From positions 33,669 to 97,668 of the forward strand of contig JAISBP010000003.1 of assembly GCA_031266135.1 (NCBI GenBank): a stretch of 64,000 nt of DNA, read 5' to 3'. The notes below the pieces were generated by a model. It was not told the origin of the DNA. It did not search any database and saw nothing but the letters and a program-made list of their open reading frames with translations. Origin of the DNA: Holosporales bacterium (GTDB lineage Bacteria > Pseudomonadota > Alphaproteobacteria > RUG11792). Position 1 is the first letter of the stretch. Every line of letters starts with the position of its first letter. A program made the translations under genes and the position numbers. This document shows positions 1 to 7,382 of this stretch, in pieces.

Positions 1-720
1 GTTAATCTCCTCCGCAACTGCCCCCGGGTTCTTCTCGTTGATTGCTAACATCACTTGGGGAATTAGGTGCCTGGAACTGCCTCCATTGGGGTCCGTTAAT
101 TGGAGCTGGCCTTCTTGATATGGGTATTCGTATGTTTCTACCATACTTCCCCAATTCAGAGTCTGGACCCACGCTATGAAGACTGGGTCACTTGTATATC
201 GGGCTGCTTGAGCGTATATACGCTTGAATATCTTATACTTCTCCAGGTCGGTGATGGAACCTGGACCCTGCAGCTGAATGGGATCGAGGGTTTTACACGA
301 TTGAAGACCTATGGCATCCATTGTCCAATGTGATTTGTTCACCACCCCTAGTGCTCCCATACTATAAATCGCCGTTTTTGCTAACGTTTCCCGGATGAAT
401 TTGTAGAGCATTTGACCAGCTGTGTAAACCTGCCCTTTTGTAATCTGCGAGGTAGGATCCGCTTGTACTACCAGAAAAGTTCCATCTTGTTGTACTCTGA
501 ATGCCCCTGCATACGTATCCGTTGGAATAGGACTACCTTGATTGACACATTTCCGGATGTCTTGTAGCAAGCTCCCCACTAAGGAATATGAGTAAACATC
601 TTCTGCTAATTGTTCAGGAGCGTGTGTCCTCACATAATCCACATATTCAGCCCCGGAGCACGTTGGAATTACTACCGTTACTAAGACAACAATTTTGTAT
701 ATATTTTTAAAGGACATCAT
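1..720 (-). CDS. Large exported protein, paralogue A (3' part outside window)
   Basis: An open frame of 240 codons runs from an ATG-ATG pair at 715-720 to the window edge without a stop. It begins with a short signal peptide (MSFKN, then a hydrophobic run ending near CSGA). It is clearly paralogous to the next gene on the same strand. Shared stretches include EYVDY/GYVDY, TAGQML, RETLA, YSMGALGVVNKS and WVQTLNW in the same order. The start is fixed by an in-frame TGA three codons upstream and by a promoter at the same distance as in the paralogue. Function is unknown. Export to the periplasm or beyond is inferred from the signal peptide, and a host-interaction role is only a guess. Confidence 0.75.
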   Translation of the reverse strand, partial: MMSFKNIYKIVVLVTVVIPTCSGAEYVDYVRTHAPEQLAEDVYSYSLVGSLLQDIRKCVNQGSPIPTDTYAGAFRVQQDGTFLVVQADPTSQITKGQVYTAGQMLYKFIRETLAKTAIYSMGALGVVNKSHWTMDAIGLQSCKTLDPIQLQGPGSITDLEKYKIFKRIYAQAARYTSDPVFIAWVQTLNWGSMVETYEYPYQEGQLQLTDPNGGSSRHLIPQVMLAINEKNPGAVAEEIN

Positions 721-751
721 GATGAATCATATTATCTTTATAACTGTCAGT

Positions 752-780
752 ATTATTCTCTTTTCTTTTAGGTTTGTCAA
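752..780 (-). promoter_or_regulatory. Sigma-70 type promoter of exported paralogue A
   Basis: On the minus strand a perfect TTGACA (775-780) is followed after exactly 17 bases by AATAAT (752-757). The same arrangement, with nearly the same spacer, precedes the second paralogue at 2703-2731, so the element is conserved by duplication. Transcription would start about 25 bases before the ATG at 720. Confidence 0.7.
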
Positions 781-810
781 TTTATAAATTTGGGACAGTG
801 CTTAAATTCT

Positions 811-906
811 TCATTTTAAGATTATGTTGTCCGGGAACATGCTTCTTCCGTAATCCTTCAGAATCATATTCTTGGTATTTCGAACAACTTCTTGTGTAAT
901 TCCGAT
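811..906 (-). pseudogene. Detached 3' coding tail of paralogue B
   Basis: Just beyond the stop of the next gene (908-910), another frame encodes IGITQEVVRNTK and about 20 further codons to a TGA at 811-813. Almost the same 36 bases and peptide recur at 2821-2856. Conservation at codon level (one Val/Ala change and one silent change) suggests this was the true C terminus of the family. The intact-looking frame probably shifted by an indel near 908-924. The alternative is a conserved non-coding 3' region. Confidence 0.45.
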
Positions 907-907
907 T

Positions 908-2671
908 TTAAGAGATTCCAGCTATTTGCTTGTACCTCTCCTCGTATTCGCTAATGCCTTCCATAATTGCCTCCTCCGCCCAGTAGATTTCTCTTGCTCC
1001 CAGCAGAAGGAGAGGCCAGACATATTGCGCGCAAGTTCCCTCAGCACACCTCCCTGCTTGAATTGCCGCCTTGATTTCGTCCATCTTTTTTAAGTGTTGG
1101 CTAGGGAATCCGGAGGAACCGTGCGTGGAATTGTGATGTAGAGGAGTCCACTCCCTTTCCACTATAGCCCTGACACTCCCCAATGCCTCAGAAAAACTAG
1201 CTGACTCTTTGCCTCGACCCAACATGCCTTGTCCCAGCCACTCCCACGTTGGGAGGACTGCCAATATTGAGTTGCAATACTGTAAAATCAAATTATCTAA
1301 TTCCTCTGCCTGTGCTTGGATCAGATCAAGGGGAATAGCCTCACTAAAGCTCCGTACTAAAGACCTGCGAGCTGCCAGCTTCTTCGTCCACAGAGAGGCC
1401 AGAACCAGCTGATCTAATTGCTGTTCTTGCTTCTCTGTTGCTGGGCTGGAGAGACTCCTCTGCGTATACAGTCCGTCCAGCCCACCCATCCTCCATTTCC
1501 GAATGGCCGCTTGGCCGGGAGACTGAAAGGGCCCTCCGTATGCCAGCGATTCTTTTACCTCCTCTACCGTGATGGATACCACCCCTTTCCGGTCTTCCAG
1601 GTGGTACACTTCTTCCCATACGTACCAAGATTGGTCTAATATGTCGCTGAGTTCATCGGCTGTTGTAGTGCTCTCCTGGGGACCGATCCGAACCTCAAGT
1701 TTTTCGAGTATAGAGATTATCTGGTGGAGCCACTTTGTAATATCCGACATCTCTGGCGTGTGCCAAATGGATCGACCAGCTCTATACAGTGGATCATCCT
1801 GGCCCGGGAGAGCGGAGGCCTTAGTCTGCATCTCGCGTAGGGTGACTGCCATCATGGAAGCTCTGGATGCAAGTTCTGTTGGAACGGATATCAGCGAACA
1901 CTCCTCAACCAAATCCTGAATCCACCCGATAATAAGTTGCGCCACTGCTGGTGGATCCTCGTCGCTGAGGTCGGCGATCACGATTGGTAAAAGTTCTTTC
2001 GGACACATTTCTAGATGTTGACCGGCTATGACCAGAGTCCCTTTGTGGGTCATGCCCCTCGGTATTATTTCAAGTGCCTCAACTACATTGCTCCAGTTCA
2101 ATGTCTGGACCCAATCAACCAACAAATATTCAGTTAAGTATTCTAGGGCTGGTTGATATATAGTGGAAAATAACTCTTGTTTTTGTTTATCCTGTGTTGC
2201 TGGGATCCCTGGGCACGTGGTATGGCGCTGGAGGATATCAATACTCGCACGCAGGTGAATTGTGACATTAACACGGGTCCAACATGATTTGTTCACCACT
2301 CCTAGCGCTCCCATACTATAAAGCACCATTCTTGCCAACGTTTCCCTCATGACTATGGTGAGCATTTGACCAGCTGTGCAAACAGCTCCTGGTGCAAGCT
2401 GCGAGGGAGGTTCCGCCCTTACTACCAGGAAATTTCCATCTATTTGGGCCCTGAATGCCGCTTCAAAGGTATCCATTTCAATGCGGCGCCCTCGGTTGAC
2501 TTCTTCCTGGAGGTCTTGTATCAAACTACTCAGGAATGAAGGGGTGTAAACATTGTCTGTTAATTTGCTAGGATCGTGTATCCTCAGATAATCCACATAC
2601 CCAGCTCCAAAGCACATCGGAATTACTGCCATGGAATATATGACAAACCTGAATGTACTCTTAAATGCCAT
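908..2671 (-). CDS. Large exported protein, paralogue B
   Basis: The gene encodes 587 residues from ATG 2669-2671. A longer frame begins at a TTG that lies inside the -35 box, so it cannot be the true start. The N terminus has a hydrophobic signal sequence ending near MCFGA. The rest is mostly alpha-helical by composition and shows no catalytic motif I recognise. It is paralogous to the truncated gene at 1-720 through the conserved TAGQML, GALGVVNKS and WVQTLNW blocks. The C terminus may be frameshifted (see the tail at 811-906). The product is likely a secreted lineage-specific protein of unknown function. Confidence 0.75.
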   Translation of the reverse strand: MAFKSTFRFVIYSMAVIPMCFGAGYVDYLRIHDPSKLTDNVYTPSFLSSLIQDLQEEVNRGRRIEMDTFEAAFRAQIDGNFLVVRAEPPSQLAPGAVCTAGQMLTIVMRETLARMVLYSMGALGVVNKSCWTRVNVTIHLRASIDILQRHTTCPGIPATQDKQKQELFSTIYQPALEYLTEYLLVDWVQTLNWSNVVEALEIIPRGMTHKGTLVIAGQHLEMCPKELLPIVIADLSDEDPPAVAQLIIGWIQDLVEECSLISVPTELASRASMMAVTLREMQTKASALPGQDDPLYRAGRSIWHTPEMSDITKWLHQIISILEKLEVRIGPQESTTTADELSDILDQSWYVWEEVYHLEDRKGVVSITVEEVKESLAYGGPFQSPGQAAIRKWRMGGLDGLYTQRSLSSPATEKQEQQLDQLVLASLWTKKLAARRSLVRSFSEAIPLDLIQAQAEELDNLILQYCNSILAVLPTWEWLGQGMLGRGKESASFSEALGSVRAIVEREWTPLHHNSTHGSSGFPSQHLKKMDEIKAAIQAGRCAEGTCAQYVWPLLLLGAREIYWAEEAIMEGISEYEERYKQIAGIS

Positions 2672-2702
2672 AATGATGAATAATACTATTTTTATAATCG
2701 GC

Positions 2703-2731
2703 ATTATTATCTTTTCTTTTAGTTTTGTCAA
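2703..2731 (-). promoter_or_regulatory. Sigma-70 type promoter of exported paralogue B
   Basis: TTGACA at 2726-2731 and AATAAT at 2703-2708 (minus strand) are separated by 17 bases. The element is duplicated at 752-780 in front of the sister gene. It rules out the TTG at 2729-2731 as a start codon and supports the ATG at 2671. Confidence 0.75.
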
Positions 2732-2766
2732 TTTATAATTTTGTTATAGCGGGTAAATCCTTTGTT

Positions 2767-2856
2767 TTAGGCTGATTTGTCCGATGATATACATCTGCCG
2801 CAACTTTTTAGAGTTATATGCTTGGTATTTCGAACAGCTTCTTGTGTGATTCCGAT
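2767..2856 (-). pseudogene. 3' tail of a third, lost paralogue copy
   Basis: The minus strand reads IGITQEAVRNTK followed by about 17 codons and TAA (2767-2769), matching the tail at 811-906. In-frame stops occur a few codons upstream, and an ABC transporter operon begins immediately beyond. This is therefore a remnant of a third tandem copy whose body has been deleted. Confidence 0.45.
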
Positions 2857-2894
2857 TCGGAGATTTTACGTCTATTGCCTCGCAATTTGCCTAA

Positions 2895-3689
2895 ATGCTA
2901 TACTGTAACGGGATTCTTGCAGAGTTATTGTTTTGTGTGTTTACAGGTTTAGTTAGGGGTTTGTCGGTATTCTCCTTATTATTTTTATTGGTGGGATGTG
3001 ATGATGATAAAGAGGAAGGTTCTCTCATCTTCGGAACTAGCGCTGATTACAGGCCATTCGAATATTATGTGGACGGTGAAATGGTTGGATTCGAGATTGA
3101 TTTAGCTAAGGCCGTTGCCAAGAAACTAAATATGAAACCTGAGTTCAAGGATATGGCGTTCTCTTCGGTTCTCATTGAACTGCAGAATGGATCGATAGAT
3201 GTCGTTGTTTCATCTATAAACCCATCCGAAGAACGGCGCAAAAATTATGATTTCACGACTGTATACCACAAATCTGGAATAGCATTGATATACAGGCGAA
3301 GTAATAATAAGATGAATATTTCGTCTGATTTGGCTGGTATGAAGATAGCATCCCAGCTGGGATCAGTTCCAGAGAAATGGATAAGGCAAAACAGGCCGAA
3401 GGTCAATATAGTATCGATTGACAATGTTGCCCAGGCCGTTGAATTTGTTAAGGCCGGTCACGTAGTTGGAATTGTGGTCGATACAACGGTGGCGGTATCG
3501 ATCTGCGCCGATAATAAGGAACTTAAATACGCAATGATGGCCGAAGCTACCGACGACGAAGGTGGATGTGCCATGGCCGTGAAGAAGGGCTCTCCTCTGA
3601 AGCAACAAATTGATGATGTAATCCAAAAGATGCAGGATAGTGGTGAGCTGCAATCCATTAAGGGTAGGTGGGGTATCATCAGTGAATAG
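2895..3689 (+). CDS. Amino-acid ABC transporter substrate-binding lipoprotein
   Basis: This is a family 3 extracellular solute-binding protein (about 264 residues) that would capture a polar amino acid for the permease and ATPase encoded directly downstream. A hydrophobic leader ends in a lipobox LVGC (Cys35), so it should be lipid-anchored. The mature part has the typical features: ADYRPFEY near the start, VGFEIDLAKAVAKKL, the DVVVSSINPSEERRK segment and a C-terminal GRWG. The ATG at 2895 overlaps a possible -10 (TATACT, 2899-2904). The TTG at 2928 or GTG at 2937 are credible alternative starts that still give a signal peptide. Substrate specificity is not predictable. Confidence 0.85.
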   Translation: MLYCNGILAELLFCVFTGLVRGLSVFSLLFLLVGCDDDKEEGSLIFGTSADYRPFEYYVDGEMVGFEIDLAKAVAKKLNMKPEFKDMAFSSVLIELQNGSIDVVVSSINPSEERRKNYDFTTVYHKSGIALIYRRSNNKMNISSDLAGMKIASQLGSVPEKWIRQNRPKVNIVSIDNVAQAVEFVKAGHVVGIVVDTTVAVSICADNKELKYAMMAEATDDEGGCAMAVKKGSPLKQQIDDVIQKMQDSGELQSIKGRWGIISE

Positions 3690-4320
3690 GATAATATCCG
3701 ACTTCACATACATTGGATCCGGCGTTGCTCTGACACTAAAATTGCTTGGGGGAAGCGTTTTGATAGGCCTGATTCTGGGAACCGTTTTCGCTGTGACCAG
3801 ATACTGCGGCATATGCAAGACGTTAGTAAGATGCATCGTATCCGTGATACGTGGAACGCCGATCGTCCTACAGCTTAGTATAGTATATTTTATAATCCCG
3901 CAAGTATTTGGATATAAACTTGATGTAATCTCGACGGGCATCATTGCGTTCGGCTTCAATAGTGCGGCATACGTATCGGAAATACTGCGTGCAGGAATAG
4001 AAAGCTTGCCAAAAGGACAATTTGAGGCGGCGCAATCTCTCAGCATCCCACGGTTCTACATGTGGCGGGACATAATCCTTCCACAGGTGTTGATGAACAT
4101 ATTCCCTGCCTTAATAAATGAGGTTGTAACCTTATTGAAGGAGACAGCGCTGATATCAACAATCGGTGGGATGGACATCATGCGGAGGTCGCAGATAATA
4201 GCTGCCGAACGATATGAATACTTTATCCCGTTATGCACGGCCGCTGGAGTATATTACATCCTCGTACTGACAATAGAATATATAGGACGAAAAGTAGAGG
4301 AACGGAAAATCGCGTGCTAA
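3682..4320 (+). CDS. Amino-acid ABC transporter permease
   Basis: This is a HisM/GlnP-type inner-membrane permease of about 212 residues with several membrane segments and the EAA loop (EAAQSLSIPRFYMWRDI). That loop docks on the ATPase. I prefer the GTG at 3682, which overlaps the stop of the binding-protein gene and is preceded by an AGGTGG at 3665-3670. Only one permease is present, so it probably acts as a homodimer. It is translationally coupled to both neighbours. Confidence 0.88.
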   Translation: MNRIISDFTYIGSGVALTLKLLGGSVLIGLILGTVFAVTRYCGICKTLVRCIVSVIRGTPIVLQLSIVYFIIPQVFGYKLDVISTGIIAFGFNSAAYVSEILRAGIESLPKGQFEAAQSLSIPRFYMWRDIILPQVLMNIFPALINEVVTLLKETALISTIGGMDIMRRSQIIAAERYEYFIPLCTAAGVYYILVLTIEYIGRKVEERKIAC

Positions 4321-4979
4321 AAATTTGCAATATAAGTAAATCGTTCAATAAGGTAAATATACTGGATAATGTTAGCGTAACCATCGCTGAGGGAAGTATT
4401 TTTGGTCTGGCAGGTCCTTCAGGCAGTGGCAAATCCACGTTGCTACGTTGTATCCAAAGACTGGAATCTTCAGACAGTGGAGAGATCTGCTGTAACCACA
4501 AGGTAGCGTTTATGTTCCAGGATTTCCAACTATTCCCGCATATGACCGTATTACAGAACCTCATATATGCTCCAGCATTAAAGTCCACCGCCGAAGAGAA
4601 ACAACTGTTTATATATAAGGCCAGAGAAATACTACGAGATCTCGGAATCGAAGAAAAGGCCTCTGTGTACCCTGGAACATTATCTGGAGGCCAAAAACAG
4701 AGGGTGGCTCTAGCGAGAAGCCTCATGATCGATCCGGATGTGTTACTGTGCGATGAGCCTACATCCGGCCTAGATATGGTGTCCATCATGGATGTCGTGG
4801 CTTTACTGCAGAAAGTGAACGAGCAGCTTGGTGTTACGATCGTGATAGCGTCCCATGATCTCGTTTTCTTAACAAAAGTAGCGGATAGAATTGCTTTAAT
4901 AAAGAGCGGGAAAATTGCCGTTGATCTAAAGCCATCGCAATGTACCGATCCCGTAAAAGATCTAAAGGAATATTATTAG
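4314..4979 (+). CDS. Amino-acid ABC transporter ATP-binding protein (GlnQ-like)
   Basis: This is an ABC ATPase of 222 residues with a Walker A (GPSGSGKST), Q-loop (FMFQDFQLFPH), signature LSGGQKQR, Walker B (VLLCDEPTSGLD) and switch His (ASHD). It energises the upstream permease. The GTG at 4314 overlaps the permease stop (GTGCTAA), and the first residues (LKICNISKSF) match the family start. The longer frame reading into the permease gene is unlikely. It completes a three-gene operon. Confidence 0.9.
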   Translation: MLKICNISKSFNKVNILDNVSVTIAEGSIFGLAGPSGSGKSTLLRCIQRLESSDSGEICCNHKVAFMFQDFQLFPHMTVLQNLIYAPALKSTAEEKQLFIYKAREILRDLGIEEKASVYPGTLSGGQKQRVALARSLMIDPDVLLCDEPTSGLDMVSIMDVVALLQKVNEQLGVTIVIASHDLVFLTKVADRIALIKSGKIAVDLKPSQCTDPVKDLKEYY

Positions 4980-4980
4980 C

Positions 4981-5040
4981 CTCAGTTTCGTATAATCGGA
5001 CGTCTTATATGAAACTGAGATTATAATACGTCCGATTGTA
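4981..5040. terminator. Two interlocked inverted repeats after the transporter operon
   Basis: Arm A (4981-4994) pairs with A' (5006-5019) and arm B (4991-5003) pairs with B' (5028-5040). The order is A-B-A'-B'. Each stem has 13-14 pairs with one G-U position, and A and B share the bases 4991-4994. The two helices are therefore either mutually exclusive or form a pseudoknot. The position directly after the ABC operon stop suggests a terminator or attenuator, although no long T-run follows. Confidence 0.5.
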
Positions 5041-5096
5041 TTCTTAAGCACTATTTGATATACTCCATCGATGTTTAATAATAGACAGGATTGATC

Positions 5097-5984
5097 ATGG
5101 TAGTATTTTTTAGATTACTATCTCTAGTTGCTTATTCTATTCTATGTACGGCCATTTCTTATTTACATAGCTTAACGATCGATTTAATCTCAATGAAAAG
5201 TATCGGTGGAAGCATATGGATAAGCTACAATAAACCCAAGGATTTAATTGCATGTCTAATAGTATGTACCGCAATTTATTTATGGAGTGAGCGGATTAGC
5301 AACAAAAATCTTGATGAATTAAAGGCTAATCCTAATATCGGGATATTGAATTTAACTGTAATATACATTGCGACATTAATAGGATGTATATTCGTCATAA
5401 TAAATTTGATTAGCTTGGTGGGAAATATAATCGATTTCAAAACAAAGGCCAAGATAATAAGGATACTGGCGGGAACATACATATCGAGCCTATTTCTGAT
5501 GAACCCATTCCTCCAACTGCAGTCGATAAAAAATAATGCTAAGAACATGATATTAAACGCAAAAGTATTCAAGTGGATAGTAGTGATGACCACAGTCCTG
5601 ACGTTCGTAGGCTTCATTTATTGTGTATATTCCATTGCTGTTCCTAAGATTCAACAGGATATAGAGTTTAATCACAATATCGATGAAGTAGCTCAGATCC
5701 TTTCTCAGGAGGATGAAGTCCATGAGGATCTCACGAAGGTTCTCGATAAAATGCAGCCCTACATAAAGTCTCTATTACAAACAGGGAAGATAAAGTATAA
5801 AAAATTGAATAAGAATGAATTTAGGCTCACGTGGAATTTTAAGTCAAATAAAAATGAATTTGATAAAATAAGACCGATAATATGGACGATCGGCACAAAA
5901 GATATAAAATTTTATGATTATGACTCATATAAAATGGGCCAAAGCGAGAAGGTATTCAAATTAGCGCATCTCAAAGGCAAATGA
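5097..5984 (+). CDS. Hypothetical membrane protein upstream of murG
   Basis: This protein of about 295 residues has four to five predicted membrane segments. They include an N-terminal one, LIACLIVCTAIYLW, a long pair around 90-115, and WIVVMTTVLTFVGFIYCVY near 165-185. A soluble, charged C-terminal domain of about 110 residues rich in Lys, Asn and Asp follows. I do not recognise the family. The ATG at 5097 is chosen over the TTG at 5091 because AGGA at 5087-5090 is then well spaced. Its stop overlaps the murG start (ATGA), so the two genes are co-translated. A cell-envelope role is possible but unproven. Confidence 0.7.
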   Translation: MVVFFRLLSLVAYSILCTAISYLHSLTIDLISMKSIGGSIWISYNKPKDLIACLIVCTAIYLWSERISNKNLDELKANPNIGILNLTVIYIATLIGCIFVIINLISLVGNIIDFKTKAKIIRILAGTYISSLFLMNPFLQLQSIKNNAKNMILNAKVFKWIVVMTTVLTFVGFIYCVYSIAVPKIQQDIEFNHNIDEVAQILSQEDEVHEDLTKVLDKMQPYIKSLLQTGKIKYKKLNKNEFRLTWNFKSNKNEFDKIRPIIWTIGTKDIKFYDYDSYKMGQSEKVFKLAHLKGK

Positions 5985-7321
5985 AAATTTTAGTGGTGGC
6001 GGGGGGGACTGGAGGCCACGTCTTCCCAGCACTGTGCGTCGCGAATAATCTCAGAGGAAGGGGCCACAATGTCGTTTTTGCTACAGACCATCGCGGGAAT
6101 GCGTACCTCTCTGGGTTTAGTGGATTAAAAGTTGTTAGACCTCTTTCCAAACCTCCAGAATCAGATCTTATGAAAGGAGAGCCGGCGCGCAGAACCGGAG
6201 TGTACTTTGGTGTACATGAGGATTCGAGTACCGTATCGACGAAGCAGAAGACTGGTTGTGGAGAGTTCGGAGAGAGGTCTATCCTAAATATACGTACTTT
6301 CCCTAGACGGATACTATACCTATCTCTACTTTTCAACACAATTAAATGTTTTTGGAAATTGCTACGGGATCGCCCAGACTGCGTCGTGGGATTCGGTGGA
6401 TACCCATCTGTTCCGTTCGCCCTGGCGGCCCAGCTCCTGTTCATCAAGACCATAATCCACGAGCAGAACGCCGTCATCGGTAAGGCGAACAAACTCCTCT
6501 CCTTCATGGCCCATAAAATCATAACGTCATTCCCTGATGTTCTGCCTCCTAAATGGAATGGGAAAAGTATATTGATCGGTAATCCAACTCGCTTCGAAAA
6601 GGAATACGGAATTCCTAGAGTAAGTAGACCTCTTTCAAAACCTTCAGAATCAGATCTTATGGAAGGAGAGACGGCACGCAGAACCGGAGTGTACTTGAGT
6701 GTACACCAAAGAGATGAATACAGGTATTTGAGTACTGGATTGACGAAGCAGAAGGCTGATTGTGGAAAGCTTGGGAAGTGGTCTAGTAAAACAGATGTCT
6801 TTACGATCCTAATATTCGGAGGTAGCCAGGGTGCTAGTATTTTCGCCGGTGTGATATCGGATACAATTTGTATATTATCTAGCGATACTAAATTGAAGGT
6901 ATACCATCAGGCAAGGTCTGAAGACGTCGATAAAATACGGGAGAAATATAAAAATGCCAACTTAGATTACGAGGTTTCTTCGTTTTTTGAGAATATAAAC
7001 ATCCTTTATAAGCAATCTGATTTGGTTATCTCGAGATCCGGAGCTTCGAGTATTTTTGAGATCATAGGATTCATGGTCCCGGCAATCCTAATTCCATATA
7101 AAAAGTCAATCAATGGAGACCAATTGGCGAATGCAAGATTTCTGCAGAAGCATGATGCAACGATCGTTGTTGATGAAGATGAAATAACCGCTTATCAATT
7201 ACTGATTACCATAAAAGATCTCATACAAAACCCTCAGCACCTCGAACGTATATCGCAGAATTTGGCCGGATTATATGTGAAGGATATTACGATAAAATGT
7301 GCCGATGCCATGCTTCATTAG
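5981..7321 (+). CDS. murG: MurG transferase carrying two palindromic-element insertions
   Basis: MurG is the UDP-GlcNAc transferase that converts lipid I to lipid II on the inner face of the cytoplasmic membrane. Diagnostic motifs are GGTGGH (8-13), HEQNAVIGKAN, the GGSQGA loop and SRSGASSIFEI with PYKKSINGDQLANA in the donor-binding half. The protein has 446 residues against about 350 for the family. The excess is two related in-frame inserts, residues 53-100 and 216-268, both starting RPLSKP and containing RRTGVY. Removing them gives about 345 residues of normal MurG. The first insert follows the first beta-alpha units of the N-terminal domain, and the second lies at the join to the C-terminal domain before GGSQGA. 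The reading frame is intact, so the enzyme is probably functional. Confidence 0.93.
   Translation: MKILVVAGGTGGHVFPALCVANNLRGRGHNVVFATDHRGNAYLSGFSGLKVVRPLSKPPESDLMKGEPARRTGVYFGVHEDSSTVSTKQKTGCGEFGERSILNIRTFPRRILYLSLLFNTIKCFWKLLRDRPDCVVGFGGYPSVPFALAAQLLFIKTIIHEQNAVIGKANKLLSFMAHKIITSFPDVLPPKWNGKSILIGNPTRFEKEYGIPRVSRPLSKPSESDLMEGETARRTGVYLSVHQRDEYRYLSTGLTKQKADCGKLGKWSSKTDVFTILIFGGSQGASIFAGVISDTICILSSDTKLKVYHQARSEDVDKIREKYKNANLDYEVSSFFENINILYKQSDLVISRSGASSIFEIIGFMVPAILIPYKKSINGDQLANARFLQKHDATIVVDEDEITAYQLLITIKDLIQNPQHLERISQNLAGLYVKDITIKCADAMLH
6137..6280 (+). repeat. RPE-like palindromic element, in-frame copy 1 (murG)
   Basis: This 144-base imperfect palindrome begins AGACCTCTTTCC and ends GAGAGAGGTCT, with arms that pair for about 30 bases. 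It encodes 48 residues (from RPLSKPPES to GEFGERS) within murG. It is shared with 6626-6784, 42500-42643, 58103-58233 and, degenerately, about 15295-15391. No flanking duplication is visible here (GTT on the left, ATC on the right). Confidence 0.88.
6626..6784 (+). repeat. RPE-like palindromic element, in-frame copy 2 (murG)
   Basis: This 159-base copy adds 53 residues to MurG in the same orientation and frame as copy 1. It begins AGACCTCTTTCA and ends GGAAGTGGTCT. It carries about 15 extra bases in the middle compared with copies 1 and 3. It is flanked on both sides by AGT (6623-6625 and 6785-6787), which could be a 3-bp target duplication. Confidence 0.88.
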
Positions 7322-7382
7322 GTTCCCTTTGTAACGTCCCATAATCAGAACTTATAAGAATGGCGTTAATAAAAAAACGATC

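Noticed and set aside
856..870. CCTTCAGAATC motif as another palindromic-element copy
   Set aside because: Only about 11 bases match; neither ends nor core of the element are present, and the sequence belongs to the 3' tail of the exported paralogue.
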